This document shows, one piece after another, positions 7,479 through 15,551 of a stretch of DNA of 18,717 nt. Origin of the DNA: Bacteroidales bacterium. Lineage in GTDB: Bacteria; Bacteroidota; Bacteroidia; Bacteroidales; F082. A program made the translations under genes and the position numbers. The DNA is taken from NCBI GenBank assembly GCA_029983675.1, contig JASBYY010000052.1, positions 1 to 18,717 of the forward strand, given 5' to 3'. How positions within the stretch are numbered: the first letter of the stretch is position 1; each line of letters begins with the position of its first letter. Under the pieces are notes generated by a model. It did not search any database and was not told where the DNA came from. It worked only from the letters and a program-made list of their open reading frames with translations.

Positions 7479-8929
7479 CCAAAAAGGCAAAAATAGCATG
7501 GCTTTACGCAATTGCCGCACTTTTTGTGGCAATCAGCCTTTATTTGCTCATCAAAAAGGATAGCTACTTGTTTTTCGCCTTTCCTATTGTCTTGGGCATC
7601 TTGTTGCTATATGTCTTTTCTTTGGACAAAGTCATGCTTCTCACTGCATTTCTTGTTCCTTTGTCGATCACGTTTGAAGAATTGGACAATCTCGCCGTTT
7701 CATTGCCTGTAGAACCTTTGCTTCTCGGAATATCAGTCTTGTTTTTGGCCAAACTACTGTATGATGGTCATTACGACAGCAAAATCACACATCATCCTGT
7801 TTCCATTGTTATTTTCTGTATGTTCATCTGGATGATCGTTACGACCGTCACCAGCGAAATGCCTGTAGTTTCCTTAAAATTCATCGTTTCACGCCTTTGG
7901 TTTGTTGTTCCCTCATTCTTCTTTTGTGTCTTGCTTTTCAAACGCCCCAAAGATATCGACCGGTTCATCTGGTTATATGTTGCAGGTTTGCTCATTGTCA
8001 TTGCCTACACCATTTTCAACCACGCTCAAAATGGATTTGACGGCAATTCTGCACACTGGGTGATGACACCTTTTTACAACGACCACACTGCCTACGGCGC
8101 AGTGCTGTCCATCTACCTTATCCTCGCTGTGACTTACGCTTTCATTCCCAGCATCAAACCACGACGGAGACTGCTCATTATCGGCGCTGTCGCTATTCTT
8201 AGCGTTGCTCTTTTCCTATCCTTCTGTCGTGCGGCATGGCTGAGTGTGATTGTCGCCATAGGTGTGTTGTTGTGCGTTCTTTTGAAGATTAAATTCAGAT
8301 GGATCGTCACTGTTGCCCTTGTCTTAATTGGCCTTTTCTTTGCTTTCCAACATCGTATTGTCGATACGCTGGAACAGAACACACAAGATGCTTCAGGCGA
8401 TTTTGTAGAGAATGTACAGTCCATCACCAATATCTCAACAGATGCCTCCAACCTTGAGCGCATCAACCGCTGGCAGTCGGCCATACGCCTGTTCAACGAA
8501 CGACCGGTTGTAGGTTGGGGGCCGGGCACCTACCAATTTGTATATGCTCCTTATCAGATGTCGAAGGAAAAGACCATCATCAGCACCAATGCCGGTGACG
8601 GTGGCAATGCCCACAGCGAATATATTGGCGCCTTGTCAGAGCAAGGGCTTGTAGGATCACTGATTGTCATTACCCTCGTAATAATAACCGTTTATACGGG
8701 TCTGAAAACCTATCGAAGAGCAAAAAACAAAAAAGCCAAGGTTCTTGTTCTTGGTGCGACATTGGCCATTATCAGCTATTTTTTCCACGGTATTTTGAAC
8801 AACTTCCTTGACACCGACAAACTGGCTATTCCCGTATGGAGTTGCATTGCGCTCATCGTCTCCATCGATTTGTATTATGCCGACAAGGAAGACTTCGATA
8901 CCGATACCACAGCGGAGAAGCAGAAATAA
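7475..8929 (+). CDS. O-antigen polymerase/ligase family membrane protein (Wzy/WaaL type)
   Basis: This 484-aa protein has about 11-12 membrane helices and the large periplasmic loop typical of the Wzy_C/O-antigen ligase family. Key marks are SFCRAAWLS (239-247, with Arg242 in the SxxRxxxL position), ERINRWQSAIRLFNERPVVGWGPGTYQ (318-344), and GGNAHSEYIGALSEQG (366-381). In the last, His370 matches the catalytic His of ligases of this family. Members either polymerise undecaprenyl-linked repeat units (Wzy) or join the polymer to lipid A-core (WaaL), on the periplasmic face of the inner membrane. Sequence alone does not separate the two. Placement directly after two Wzz proteins, with an ATGA overlap, slightly favours a polymerase. 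The gene is the last of the plus-strand block. Confidence 0.85.
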   Translation: MTKKAKIAWLYAIAALFVAISLYLLIKKDSYLFFAFPIVLGILLLYVFSLDKVMLLTAFLVPLSITFEELDNLAVSLPVEPLLLGISVLFLAKLLYDGHYDSKITHHPVSIVIFCMFIWMIVTTVTSEMPVVSLKFIVSRLWFVVPSFFFCVLLFKRPKDIDRFIWLYVAGLLIVIAYTIFNHAQNGFDGNSAHWVMTPFYNDHTAYGAVLSIYLILAVTYAFIPSIKPRRRLLIIGAVAILSVALFLSFCRAAWLSVIVAIGVLLCVLLKIKFRWIVTVALVLIGLFFAFQHRIVDTLEQNTQDASGDFVENVQSITNISTDASNLERINRWQSAIRLFNERPVVGWGPGTYQFVYAPYQMSKEKTIISTNAGDGGNAHSEYIGALSEQGLVGSLIVITLVIITVYTGLKTYRRAKNKKAKVLVLGATLAIISYFFHGILNNFLDTDKLAIPVWSCIALIVSIDLYYADKEDFDTDTTAEKQK

Positions 8930-8934
8930 AAAAG

Positions 8935-9042
8935 AGGGTGACCAAAAAGGGTAAATTTTGGACTTGTTAATTTTGTAACTTATTGATAATCAATATCATT
9001 TTCTTTACAAAAATTGCCACAAAAGGACTTTTTGGTCACCCT
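8935..9042. repeat. 108-bp nested inverted-repeat element (MITE-like)
   Basis: AGGGTGACCAAAAAG (8935-8949) is perfectly complementary to CTTTTTGGTCACCCT (9028-9042). Inside lie two further, nearly concentric inverted repeats: TTTTGTAA (8971-8978) with TTACAAAA (9005-9012), and the palindrome TATTGATAATCAATA (8981-8995). Most of the interval can fold into one long hairpin. It fills the space between two convergent genes, starting 6 nt after one stop and ending 21 nt before the other. Termini of this kind suggest a miniature transposable element. No target duplication is clear, and a bidirectional terminator is the alternative. Confidence 0.7.
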
Positions 9043-9063
9043 ATTAGCTTAATAAACTTGTAG

Positions 9064-10362
9064 TTATCGGATTTCAACCACTTCAAGGTCGATGCGTAGC
9101 GGTGAACCCGCAGGCAATAGTTCCGGATTGAACTCAAATTCTCCAAAACCAAGTTCCGACGGCATTACTAACAGCGCTTTTGATCCGGCATTCATCTTCA
9201 AGACGGCTTCATCTATGCCTCGAAGCATTTGTTCCTGACCAGCCACGAAAGGCATTGGAAGATCCATTTCATAGCTCGACTCTATCTGATTTCCTTTCAA
9301 ATTTGAAATCACATAATGAATGGTGACCGTATCGCCCGGTTGTGCGTTTTCGCCTTGTCCCTCTTGCTGAAGAACAAAGTACAAACCACTCTCGGTAGGT
9401 GTTGCGGTAATGTTATTCTCGCGAAGATATTCCGAAATCACCCTCCGCTCTTTGGCCATGCGTTGGGCCTTTTTCTCCTGCTGTTTCTTTTTGAAAGTCG
9501 CCTCATCCATGATGTCATTCATCTTCAAATCGACGAGCAACGGAGTATATGGAAGAATCATATTCTGATACCCGACGCTATCAAAAGCCAACGAAGAAGG
9601 GATTACGAAGCGCATACTTTCGCCTTTGGAAAGCATACCAAGTCCTTCGTTAAAGCCTTTACAGATAAACTCCTCCGTACCGTATTGAAATTCAGCTTGT
9701 TTATGCCCCGAAGTACTCATAATAGTATCGCCATCGAGATTGCACAAAGAGAAATCAATATTGACAAAGGCACCCAACGGCGCAGGCTTGTTATTGCCAC
9801 CTTTACGATCAAGGATCAGCAATCCTGACATAGTCGGCTGGTACTTTACAACCGCCTTACAGGAATCTATCAAGAACTTCTCTTGCGCCATCAAATTATT
9901 GATATACTGCTTGTATTCCGCCTCACGCTGTTCGTAAGGCGTTATGGAAAGCAGTTTCAAATGGTAATACAAAGGTTGTCCCACCATGTTGTCAGGCACC
10001 TCTTCTCCGACTACGCCAGTGAAAATGGAATCGGAAAGGAACACCATGGCAACAGAGTCACCTACATGCATCAGCTGCAGAACATCGTTGATGTCGCCGA
10101 CAAAATCATGTTTCTGAAGAATCAACTCCACAGGCTCGCTTCCGGCTGTCGCATATATCAGTGAATCATTAAGATACTGCGCCATTGAAAAAACAATGCC
10201 ATCGTTGATACGCGGGCAGGTTGTTCCTTCTCCCTTGACATAATACTTCATGTATGCCCCATTGTCCATCTTCTTGAAACCCGAATAAATGCTGTTTCGG
10301 TTACAAGCGCCAAGAACAAGTATCAAAGCTGCCATGGGCAGCAATCTGAGCGATCGGTTCAT
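9064..10362 (-). CDS. FKBP-like lipoprotein with three degenerate FKBP units
   Basis: The start is taken at ATG 10362, 1 nt after the stop of the upstream gene; a TTG codon at 10377 is a poorer choice. The 432-aa product begins with a lipoprotein signal, MNRSLRLLPMAALILVLGAC, with lipid-modified Cys20. FKBP-like units lie at about 40-145, 185-285 and 325-432, joined by charged helical linkers. The first follows a short YSGFKKMDNG segment also seen in its paralogues. The last keeps VTIHYV and a GIDEAVLKMNAGSKALLVMP core, but the Phe-Asp pair, the pocket Trp and the AYG tyrosine of active prolyl isomerases are replaced (for example FGEF instead of AYGx). It probably acts as a binding or chaperone lipoprotein, not an isomerase; that is inference. 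It is the last gene of the nrnA operon. Confidence 0.85.
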   Translation of the reverse strand: MNRSLRLLPMAALILVLGACNRNSIYSGFKKMDNGAYMKYYVKGEGTTCPRINDGIVFSMAQYLNDSLIYATAGSEPVELILQKHDFVGDINDVLQLMHVGDSVAMVFLSDSIFTGVVGEEVPDNMVGQPLYYHLKLLSITPYEQREAEYKQYINNLMAQEKFLIDSCKAVVKYQPTMSGLLILDRKGGNNKPAPLGAFVNIDFSLCNLDGDTIMSTSGHKQAEFQYGTEEFICKGFNEGLGMLSKGESMRFVIPSSLAFDSVGYQNMILPYTPLLVDLKMNDIMDEATFKKKQQEKKAQRMAKERRVISEYLRENNITATPTESGLYFVLQQEGQGENAQPGDTVTIHYVISNLKGNQIESSYEMDLPMPFVAGQEQMLRGIDEAVLKMNAGSKALLVMPSELGFGEFEFNPELLPAGSPLRIDLEVVEIR

Positions 10363-10363
10363 T

Positions 10364-11239
10364 TTATTCAAAATCAATTAATTCAACTTCAAAAATCAGG
10401 TTGGCATAAGGCGGAATCACTCCACCGGCACCCATTTGTCCGTAGGCCAAATCATAAGGAATGTAGAGGATGCCTTTTTCGCCTTTCGACATCAATGCGA
10501 TGCCCTCGTCCCATCCTTTAATAACCTCACCGGCACCCAGTGCAAACTCAAACGGTTCGCCACGCTCCACCGATGAATCGAACACGGTGCCATCGAGCAG
10601 TTTACCCGTATAATGCACCTTTACACGCTGTCCGGCCTGCGGTTTTAAACCTTTCTTGGCTTTGGTGCATACATAAATAAGTCCCGATTCAGTAGGCTGA
10701 TCCGTAATGCCGTTTTCCTGCAAATACTGCGCAAATTTGCCGTCTGCCTCCTGATCCAATGCTTCCTTTTTAGCATTCTCACGGGCTTCGTACTCTTCCT
10801 GAGAGAGGATTTCGTTCATCTTCACCTCAAAACGAACGGCGGATTCCGGTTTCACATAAGCCGGCAACTGCTGTACACCAAAAAGCTTATAGAACACTGA
10901 ATCTGCACGCATGATCATGGAAAGCGAATCGCCTTCATGCATCATGGAAAGTCCTTCATACAGGTCACCTTTGAAAACCGACGGACGAACTCTGTCGTTG
11001 AAACCATCATGATGTCTTTCAAACAACAAGCTGTCATCCAAATAATAAGCAAAATCCATAAAGACAACATTGCCCTCTTGAGCAACTCTGCCAGCATCTT
11101 CTATATTCTCAGTCAAAAATTTGTAATACAGTCCATTGTCCGACTTTTTATAACCCGGATAAGGTGATTTTTCACATGATGCTACCGACAAAGCGATGAC
11201 TGCTAACGTTAAAGCAACAGAAATAAAATGTTTTCCCAT
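10364..11239 (-). CDS. FKBP-type peptidyl-prolyl isomerase lipoprotein (canonical active site)
   Basis: ATG 11239 is chosen because it starts directly at a lipoprotein signal (Cys22 in SVASC); an earlier in-frame start would overlap the upstream gene. The 291-aa product has a degenerate FKBP unit at about 35-145, a charged linker, then a textbook FKBP domain at 185-291. All usual pocket residues are present: Tyr210, Phe220-Asp221 (TVFDSS), Phe230, Val239-Ile240, Trp243 (KGWDEG), Tyr266 (AYG), Ile275 and Phe283. It should speed cis-trans change at prolyl bonds of exported proteins, anchored by lipid in the periplasm or outer membrane. After the Cys there is no run of acidic residues of the kind known to send lipoproteins to the cell surface in this phylum, so a periplasm-facing site is likelier. 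It is the only canonical FKBP site among about ten units in this operon. Confidence 0.92.
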   Translation of the reverse strand: MGKHFISVALTLAVIALSVASCEKSPYPGYKKSDNGLYYKFLTENIEDAGRVAQEGNVVFMDFAYYLDDSLLFERHHDGFNDRVRPSVFKGDLYEGLSMMHEGDSLSMIMRADSVFYKLFGVQQLPAYVKPESAVRFEVKMNEILSQEEYEARENAKKEALDQEADGKFAQYLQENGITDQPTESGLIYVCTKAKKGLKPQAGQRVKVHYTGKLLDGTVFDSSVERGEPFEFALGAGEVIKGWDEGIALMSKGEKGILYIPYDLAYGQMGAGGVIPPYANLIFEVELIDFE

Positions 11240-11252
11240 AGTAATGATAAAT

Positions 11253-12986
11253 TTAATTGTTAGTATTTTCAATATCAATTAGTTCTACATCAAAAATAAG
11301 GGGAGAAAATGGTGGAATAATGCCTATTTGCATGTCTCCGTAAGCCAAGTTAAACGGCAGCACCAAAGTAGCCTTTTCTCCTTTTTGCATCATCATGACA
11401 CCTTCTTCAAAGCCCTTAAGGCCACGTCCTGTACCCACAACCAGACTCAAAGGCTCACCACGCTCTAAGGAAGATTCAAACACGGTGCCATCAAGCAAAC
11501 GCCCCACATAATGCACCGTCACTTTCGATCCGGCATGTGGACGTTCACCAACACCGTCTTTCGTTTTGAGATACACTAATCCAGAAGAACACTTGTTAGA
11601 TTCCTTTATCCCATTGTCTTTCAAATATTTGTCAAATTTTTCATTGGCGATTCTCTCAATGGCAGCCAACTGCTCCTCTTTTGACAGTATATCGAGCAAT
11701 TCCACGTCAAAAACCAAATTGGAATACGGGGGAATACCCATGTATCCTTTGTCGCCATAAGCCAAAGCATACGGAAGGATTAACGTGGCTTTTTCTCCTT
11801 CGTGCATCAAGCTTACACCTTCATCAAGCCCTTTCAGCACTTTTCCGCCGCCCACAAGCATTTCATAATAGGGTTTCCCCAATCCATCCGATGTACCGAT
11901 AGGTGTGCCGTCCAAAAACGACGTTGAATAACGGACTCTTGCCACCATACCGCGTCCAACCTTGGGTCCAATCCCTTCCTGACGGATAATATGATAGAGA
12001 CCGGAAGGTTGAGGTGCGATTTTAATATTATTGGATTTCAAGTAGTTAGCAAGTTCCATTTCGGATTTTTCCTTGAGCGCTTTCATTTCTGTCGCCCTAC
12101 GTTTAGCCACTTCCGAAGCTGGGGTAATCTTAACGAGCTTCATGTCATAAACCAAGTTGGAGTAAGGATTAAGCCCTTCTACAGCATGTTCTCCGTATGC
12201 CATTTTCGACGGGACGATTATCCTCGCCGATTCGCCAAGGTTCATCATCGGAACCACCTCTTCCCAAGCGGGAATGGCATAGCCTTCGCCAAGAACGAAA
12301 ACAAAACGGTCACTGTCTCGTACCGGATAAGTCATGCTGTCGTTTACAATCAAACCGACAGAATAATCCAATTCCACTTCATCGCCTACAACCGGTTTTT
12401 TACCCTTACCAGCCGATAATGGAACAATATAAACGCCTGATTCTGTTGGACTAATGGATTTTACATTATTTTGAACATAAGCCTTAAACATGACTTCGGA
12501 TTGTTCGCGCATCTTGGTTTGAATCTGTTCCACTTCGGCCAAAAAATCCGCCTCTTTCTGCACCTGAACCAATCTGACCTCATAACGGATGATATCGTCG
12601 GGCTTGACAGACAATGTGTTCAAATCAGCACCGAAAACATGCACAAGGGTTGAATCGGCAGGCACAATAAACGAGGCGGTATCGCCTTCATGCATCAAAG
12701 CAAGCCCCGACTGAAGATCACCATGATATTTTGTGGCGCTCAACCGTGTACGCACATAGTCAGCATTTTCCGTCCAGGAATACATGAGCGAATCGTTCAT
12801 GAAATATGACATTTCCATCTTCAGGTAATCCGAAAACTGCGGACGCACTCCCTTGGTATTCTTTTCATAAAAACGATAGTAAACACCATCATTGGTTTTC
12901 TTGTAGCCCGGATATTTCTGATGACATCCGGTCAATAGTCCCACAACGCACATACAAGATGCGAAAAACAAAACATTCTTATTCAT
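11253..12986 (-). CDS. Four-unit FKBP-like lipoprotein
   Basis: This 577-aa product has a lipoprotein signal ending in LLTGC (Cys21), then YPGYKKTNDGVYYRF, shared with the next gene. Four FKBP-like units follow at about 25-145, 175-287, 320-432 and 465-573, each preceded by a charged helix and a short 'PTESGVY/PQPSGLY/KCSSGLVY' strand. The fourth is closest to active FKBPs (VTVHYVGRLLDGTVFESS, AYG, IIPPF), but Asp is Glu, the pocket Phe is Leu and Trp is Phe. The second keeps a Trp (AWEE). The third has GTPIGTS instead of the Phe-Asp motif and Leu at the Trp place. The first is barely recognisable. Four units in one lipoprotein is long for this family, where one or two is usual. It likely grew by internal duplication. 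It lies 3 nt after the GldI-like gene and 13 nt before the next. Confidence 0.88.
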   Translation of the reverse strand: MNKNVLFFASCMCVVGLLTGCHQKYPGYKKTNDGVYYRFYEKNTKGVRPQFSDYLKMEMSYFMNDSLMYSWTENADYVRTRLSATKYHGDLQSGLALMHEGDTASFIVPADSTLVHVFGADLNTLSVKPDDIIRYEVRLVQVQKEADFLAEVEQIQTKMREQSEVMFKAYVQNNVKSISPTESGVYIVPLSAGKGKKPVVGDEVELDYSVGLIVNDSMTYPVRDSDRFVFVLGEGYAIPAWEEVVPMMNLGESARIIVPSKMAYGEHAVEGLNPYSNLVYDMKLVKITPASEVAKRRATEMKALKEKSEMELANYLKSNNIKIAPQPSGLYHIIRQEGIGPKVGRGMVARVRYSTSFLDGTPIGTSDGLGKPYYEMLVGGGKVLKGLDEGVSLMHEGEKATLILPYALAYGDKGYMGIPPYSNLVFDVELLDILSKEEQLAAIERIANEKFDKYLKDNGIKESNKCSSGLVYLKTKDGVGERPHAGSKVTVHYVGRLLDGTVFESSLERGEPLSLVVGTGRGLKGFEEGVMMMQKGEKATLVLPFNLAYGDMQIGIIPPFSPLIFDVELIDIENTNN

Positions 12987-12989
12987 AGT

Positions 12990-13514
12990 TTATTGAATAT
13001 CAATTAGTTTTATTGAATATATCAAAGTCATTCTATTGGTAATCTCCTGATTATCACCCGGGAGACCGTAAGCCAGGTGCGATGGGATGATAATTTTCGC
13101 CACATCGCCAAGATGCAGGTAGCGCACGGCTTCATCAAGACCGCTTTCAACCGGACTGCCGCCGACAACAAATTGTTTAAGGCCGTCTTTCTCTGAAGAA
13201 TAAATCAGATCGCCGGTAATAGAAGTAAGCTCATATTCCAATGTAACCGTATTCCCCTGCTCCACTTGCTGCCCTTGACCGTGTTTCAATACCGCATAAC
13301 GCAAACCGGTGCCGGTGGCAATCATTTCCAATCCGTGTCGTCTGATGTAATTATCAATTTCCTCACTCTCGTCTTTCACCAAATAGCGGTTGACTTTTTC
13401 GAGACTTTCCTTAAGTTGCTTATTATCAACATTTTTCTTCGTATCAGAAGAATGACGACACGAGAACAAAGCAACAAGAAGGAATAAAGGCCATATTTTC
13501 TGCAAAGTTTTCAT
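12990..13514 (-). CDS. GldI-like FKBP-type lipoprotein
   Basis: The 174-aa product has a lipoprotein signal with Cys19 (ALFSC), then a charged helix (about 34-60) and one FKBP-like domain (about 68-174). The motif PSHLAYGLPGDNQEITNR and the overall layout resemble GldI, the FKBP-like lipoprotein linked to gliding motility and type IX secretion in Bacteroidota. The Tyr of AYG and the Phe in QFVVGG are kept. The Phe-Asp pair (here LIYSS) and the pocket Trp (here GLDEA) are not, so isomerase activity may be low. Its ATG shares bases with the stop of the phosphoesterase gene (ATGA), so the two are translated together. No other gld or type IX genes are in this window, so a role in that system is inferred from similarity only. 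It may instead be a general envelope foldase. Confidence 0.8.
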   Translation of the reverse strand: MKTLQKIWPLFLLVALFSCRHSSDTKKNVDNKQLKESLEKVNRYLVKDESEEIDNYIRRHGLEMIATGTGLRYAVLKHGQGQQVEQGNTVTLEYELTSITGDLIYSSEKDGLKQFVVGGSPVESGLDEAVRYLHLGDVAKIIIPSHLAYGLPGDNQEITNRMTLIYSIKLIDIQ

Positions 13515-14533
13515 CTGCCATTGATTAACAGGTTCTTATAGTCAGGCAAAACAGCCTTTAGCCGATCGACTGCCTCTTGCAAGGAACACGTAAGGCTTCC
13601 ACCTGCCGCATTGGTATGTCCGCCACCGGAAAAATGTTTCTTGGCCAACTCGTGCACCGAAAAATCGCCCTTCGAACGGAAGGAAAAGCGAATGACATCC
13701 TGACGTTCGGTGATCAGCACCGACATGGTGATCTTTTCCATCGATAACGGATAATTCACAACGCCCTCCGTATCGCCCACATGATAGTTAAACTGCTCCA
13801 ACTCGCTTTTACTCAGCGAGATAATGGCAGTAGCATAGTCTTCAAGGATTTCCATCTTATCGCTAATAGAGAATCCGAGAAGCCGAAGGCGGTTTTCGGA
13901 AAATGTATCATAAATCTGTTGGTGAATCCACACATAAGAAGCTGATTTCTCGATAAGTTTGGCGCAAATTGCAAATGTTTCCGGTCTATATACGGAATGT
14001 GCAAAAGAACCTGTATCCGTGATAATTCCAGCCAGCAGATTGGTCGCCATATCCGTATCAAGATACTCCATGCCATAGTGAAGAATCGTTTCTGCAACGA
14101 GTTCCGATGTACTAGATATCTGCGTTTCAGAAAGATAGCAATAAAACGGTGCAAAATCCGTATCACGATGGTGGTCGATGAGTATTTTATGCGCCGTAGC
14201 AGCTTCGAGCAACTCGGAGAACTTCCCGCAACGCGAAGGCTGGTTGAAGTCGAGCATGAAAATGCAGTCAACGCGTTCAAACAAAGCCTTTGCCCTTTCC
14301 GCATCATTTTCATAAATCACAATATCGCTTGCACCCGGAAGCCAAGCCAAAAAATCAGGAAACATATTGGAAACCAACACGTTGACATCATGTCCAAATT
14401 GCCTCAAAAATGCGGAAAAAGCCAATGAAGACCCGATGGCATCACCGTCGGGATTGACATGAGTCACAATCAAAATAGATTTTGGGTCTTGAATCTCTGC
14501 GTCAAGAAGTTGATAAAAAAGATCCCGGTGCAT
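13511..14533 (-). CDS. nrnA: DHH/DHHA1 phosphoesterase, NrnA type
   Basis: ATG 14533 is chosen; a TTG codon at 14599 lies upstream of a good -7 box and so outside the transcript. The 340-aa product has all DHH-family motifs: THVNPDGDAIGSS (His25, Asp29, Asp31), MLDF (Asp95), the signature DHH (120-122), Asp173 in ITDTGSF, and the DHHA1 substrate motif SGGGHTNAAGG (302-312). Such enzymes use two manganese ions to cut short RNA or DNA oligonucleotides, and many also turn 3'-phosphoadenosine-5'-phosphate into AMP. Length and motif order fit NrnA, which works in the cytoplasm. The last 4 nt overlap the GldI-like gene, so a cytosolic nuclease and envelope lipoproteins share a transcript. Cyclic-dinucleotide breakdown is a possible alternative activity, but the extra sensor domains of GdpP are absent. 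Confidence 0.9.
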   Translation of the reverse strand: MHRDLFYQLLDAEIQDPKSILIVTHVNPDGDAIGSSLAFSAFLRQFGHDVNVLVSNMFPDFLAWLPGASDIVIYENDAERAKALFERVDCIFMLDFNQPSRCGKFSELLEAATAHKILIDHHRDTDFAPFYCYLSETQISSTSELVAETILHYGMEYLDTDMATNLLAGIITDTGSFAHSVYRPETFAICAKLIEKSASYVWIHQQIYDTFSENRLRLLGFSISDKMEILEDYATAIISLSKSELEQFNYHVGDTEGVVNYPLSMEKITMSVLITERQDVIRFSFRSKGDFSVHELAKKHFSGGGHTNAAGGSLTCSLQEAVDRLKAVLPDYKNLLINGR

Positions 14534-14557
14534 TATTTTATAAGGTGAAACAAGTCG

Positions 14558-14565
14558 CAAAAGTA
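14558..14565 (-). promoter_or_regulatory. Promoter -7 box of the nrnA-FKBP operon
   Basis: On the minus strand TACTTTTG matches TAnnTTTG exactly, 24 nt ahead of the ATG at 14533. A TTG lies only 15 nt upstream (14581-14583), closer than usual, so the upstream box is doubtful. The box also argues for the start at 14533. No further promoter is evident in the tiny gaps of the downstream genes. Confidence 0.55.
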
Positions 14566-14674
14566 CATAATTATCCTTTCCAATGCGCGAAAAGGACAAA
14601 TAGTTCCATCAAAATCATCGGATAAGGCATCTATTCATAGCAAAGCAAGTATCAAAATCACTCAAAACTAACAC

Positions 14675-15127
14675 TTACCTTTGCTGAAGAACCTCGAAGG
14701 TATTATCGGAATATACCATGATGATGGAACGCAATGTGACCTTACCTTCCGGTTGTGGCGTTGAATCACCGCTGGCTTCGACGGGCGGATTTTCATTAGG
14801 TACCGAGGCTTCTGAAAGCGTAAAAAGATCCAATTCGGAGACTTTGGCCTGCCCCACGTCATCTTTAAAAGCTTCCGGCGGCACTTCGATACGGACATTA
14901 GGTGAAACAAGAGCTTCGGAAGAAGTCATGGGACCTGTACCAAAAATAATCCAATCGAGATTGTATTCCGGAAAGGTCTCTTTCAAGCGTTTCACAAAAT
15001 CTAAACTCGGATTGTTACGCCCCGAAAGGACATGAGAAATCCCAGATGGTTGCACACCGAGTTTTTCGGCAAATTCTGTTGCAGTCAAATTCTTTGCACG
15101 AATAATATGTTCAATTCGATCTTTCAT
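14675..15127 (-). CDS. XRE-family transcriptional regulator
   Basis: The 150-aa protein starts MKDRIEHIIRAKNLTATEFAEKLG. It has a clear Cro/CI-type helix-turn-helix at about 3-58, with EFAEKLGVQPSGISHVLSGRNNPSLD as turn and recognition helix. The middle is a flexible Pro/Ser/Glu-rich linker (about 70-125). The last 20 residues (LRSIIMVYSDNTFEVLQ) form the short hydrophobic tail often seen on this Bacteroidota subgroup, probably for dimerisation. Alternative in-frame starts exist at 15145 (ATG) and 15148 (TTG); 15127 is preferred because homologues usually start at this point. A -7 box lies at 15191-15198, inside a TTTAC-N4-GTAA palindrome that recurs three more times upstream, which suggests the protein represses itself. 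Targets beyond its own promoter are unknown. It lies upstream of nrnA on the same strand, but nrnA has its own promoter box. Confidence 0.88.
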   Translation of the reverse strand: MKDRIEHIIRAKNLTATEFAEKLGVQPSGISHVLSGRNNPSLDFVKRLKETFPEYNLDWIIFGTGPMTSSEALVSPNVRIEVPPEAFKDDVGQAKVSELDLFTLSEASVPNENPPVEASGDSTPQPEGKVTLRSIIMVYSDNTFEVLQQR

Positions 15128-15186
15128 GAGCCTATCATTTTGCATCAAGGGTACGCCGCAAAAAACGGTTTTTCCCTATCGTTGAG

Positions 15187-15200
15187 TTTACAAAAGTAAT
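15187..15200 (-). promoter_or_regulatory. xre promoter -7 box within candidate operator
   Basis: The minus strand reads TACTTTTG (15198 to 15191), an exact -7 box, 63 nt before ATG 15127. It is embedded in TTTAC-AAAA-GTAAT (15187-15200), one of four TTTAC-N4-GTAA sites between here and 15565. A TTTG lies 15 nt upstream. A regulator bound to the palindrome would cover the -7 box. Confidence 0.55.
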
Positions 15201-15233
15201 AATTTATTTGTTACAAATCATAACTCAATTGGA

Positions 15234-15247
15234 TTTACATTTGTAAT
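15234..15247. promoter_or_regulatory. Candidate operator, TTTAC-N4-GTAAT copy 2
   Basis: TTTAC-ATTT-GTAAT lies 34 nt upstream of the copy on the xre promoter (47 nt centre to centre). It also contains TACATTTG on the plus strand, a -7 consensus match without a suitable TTG box. Function is inferred from recurrence. Confidence 0.45.
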
Positions 15248-15490
15248 ATTTAGTGTGAGGTGTAATATTCTCTATCTAAACTATATATAATTACATATTA
15301 ATATTTGAATATCAAATAGTTATAAGGTATTTGAAATTACTATGGATTTTATCTTATTTCATCGTAATTTCTAATATATTACTTTATATATTATCATTTT
15401 ATATACTGATAATCAATTATTTATGTTGTTATTATATGATAAACGGTTGATCTTTATATATGTCATGTGTTGGTCTTTAAATTTTGCGAA

Positions 15491-15504
15491 TTTACGTATG
15501 TAAA
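15491..15504. promoter_or_regulatory. Candidate operator, TTTAC-N4-GTAAA copy 3
   Basis: TTTAC-GTAT-GTAAA is a perfect palindrome of the recurring type. Its centre differs from the T-rich or A-rich centres of the others, so it is not just a promoter box. Confidence 0.45.
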
Positions 15505-15551
15505 TACATGTTGTTATATACTTAATTATCAGCTTGTTATTGTTGTTTGAT

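Noticed and set aside
14639..14693. AGCAAAG/CTTTGCT as a terminator after the XRE gene
   Set aside because: The arms are short, the loop is very long, and one arm lies inside the coding end of the gene.
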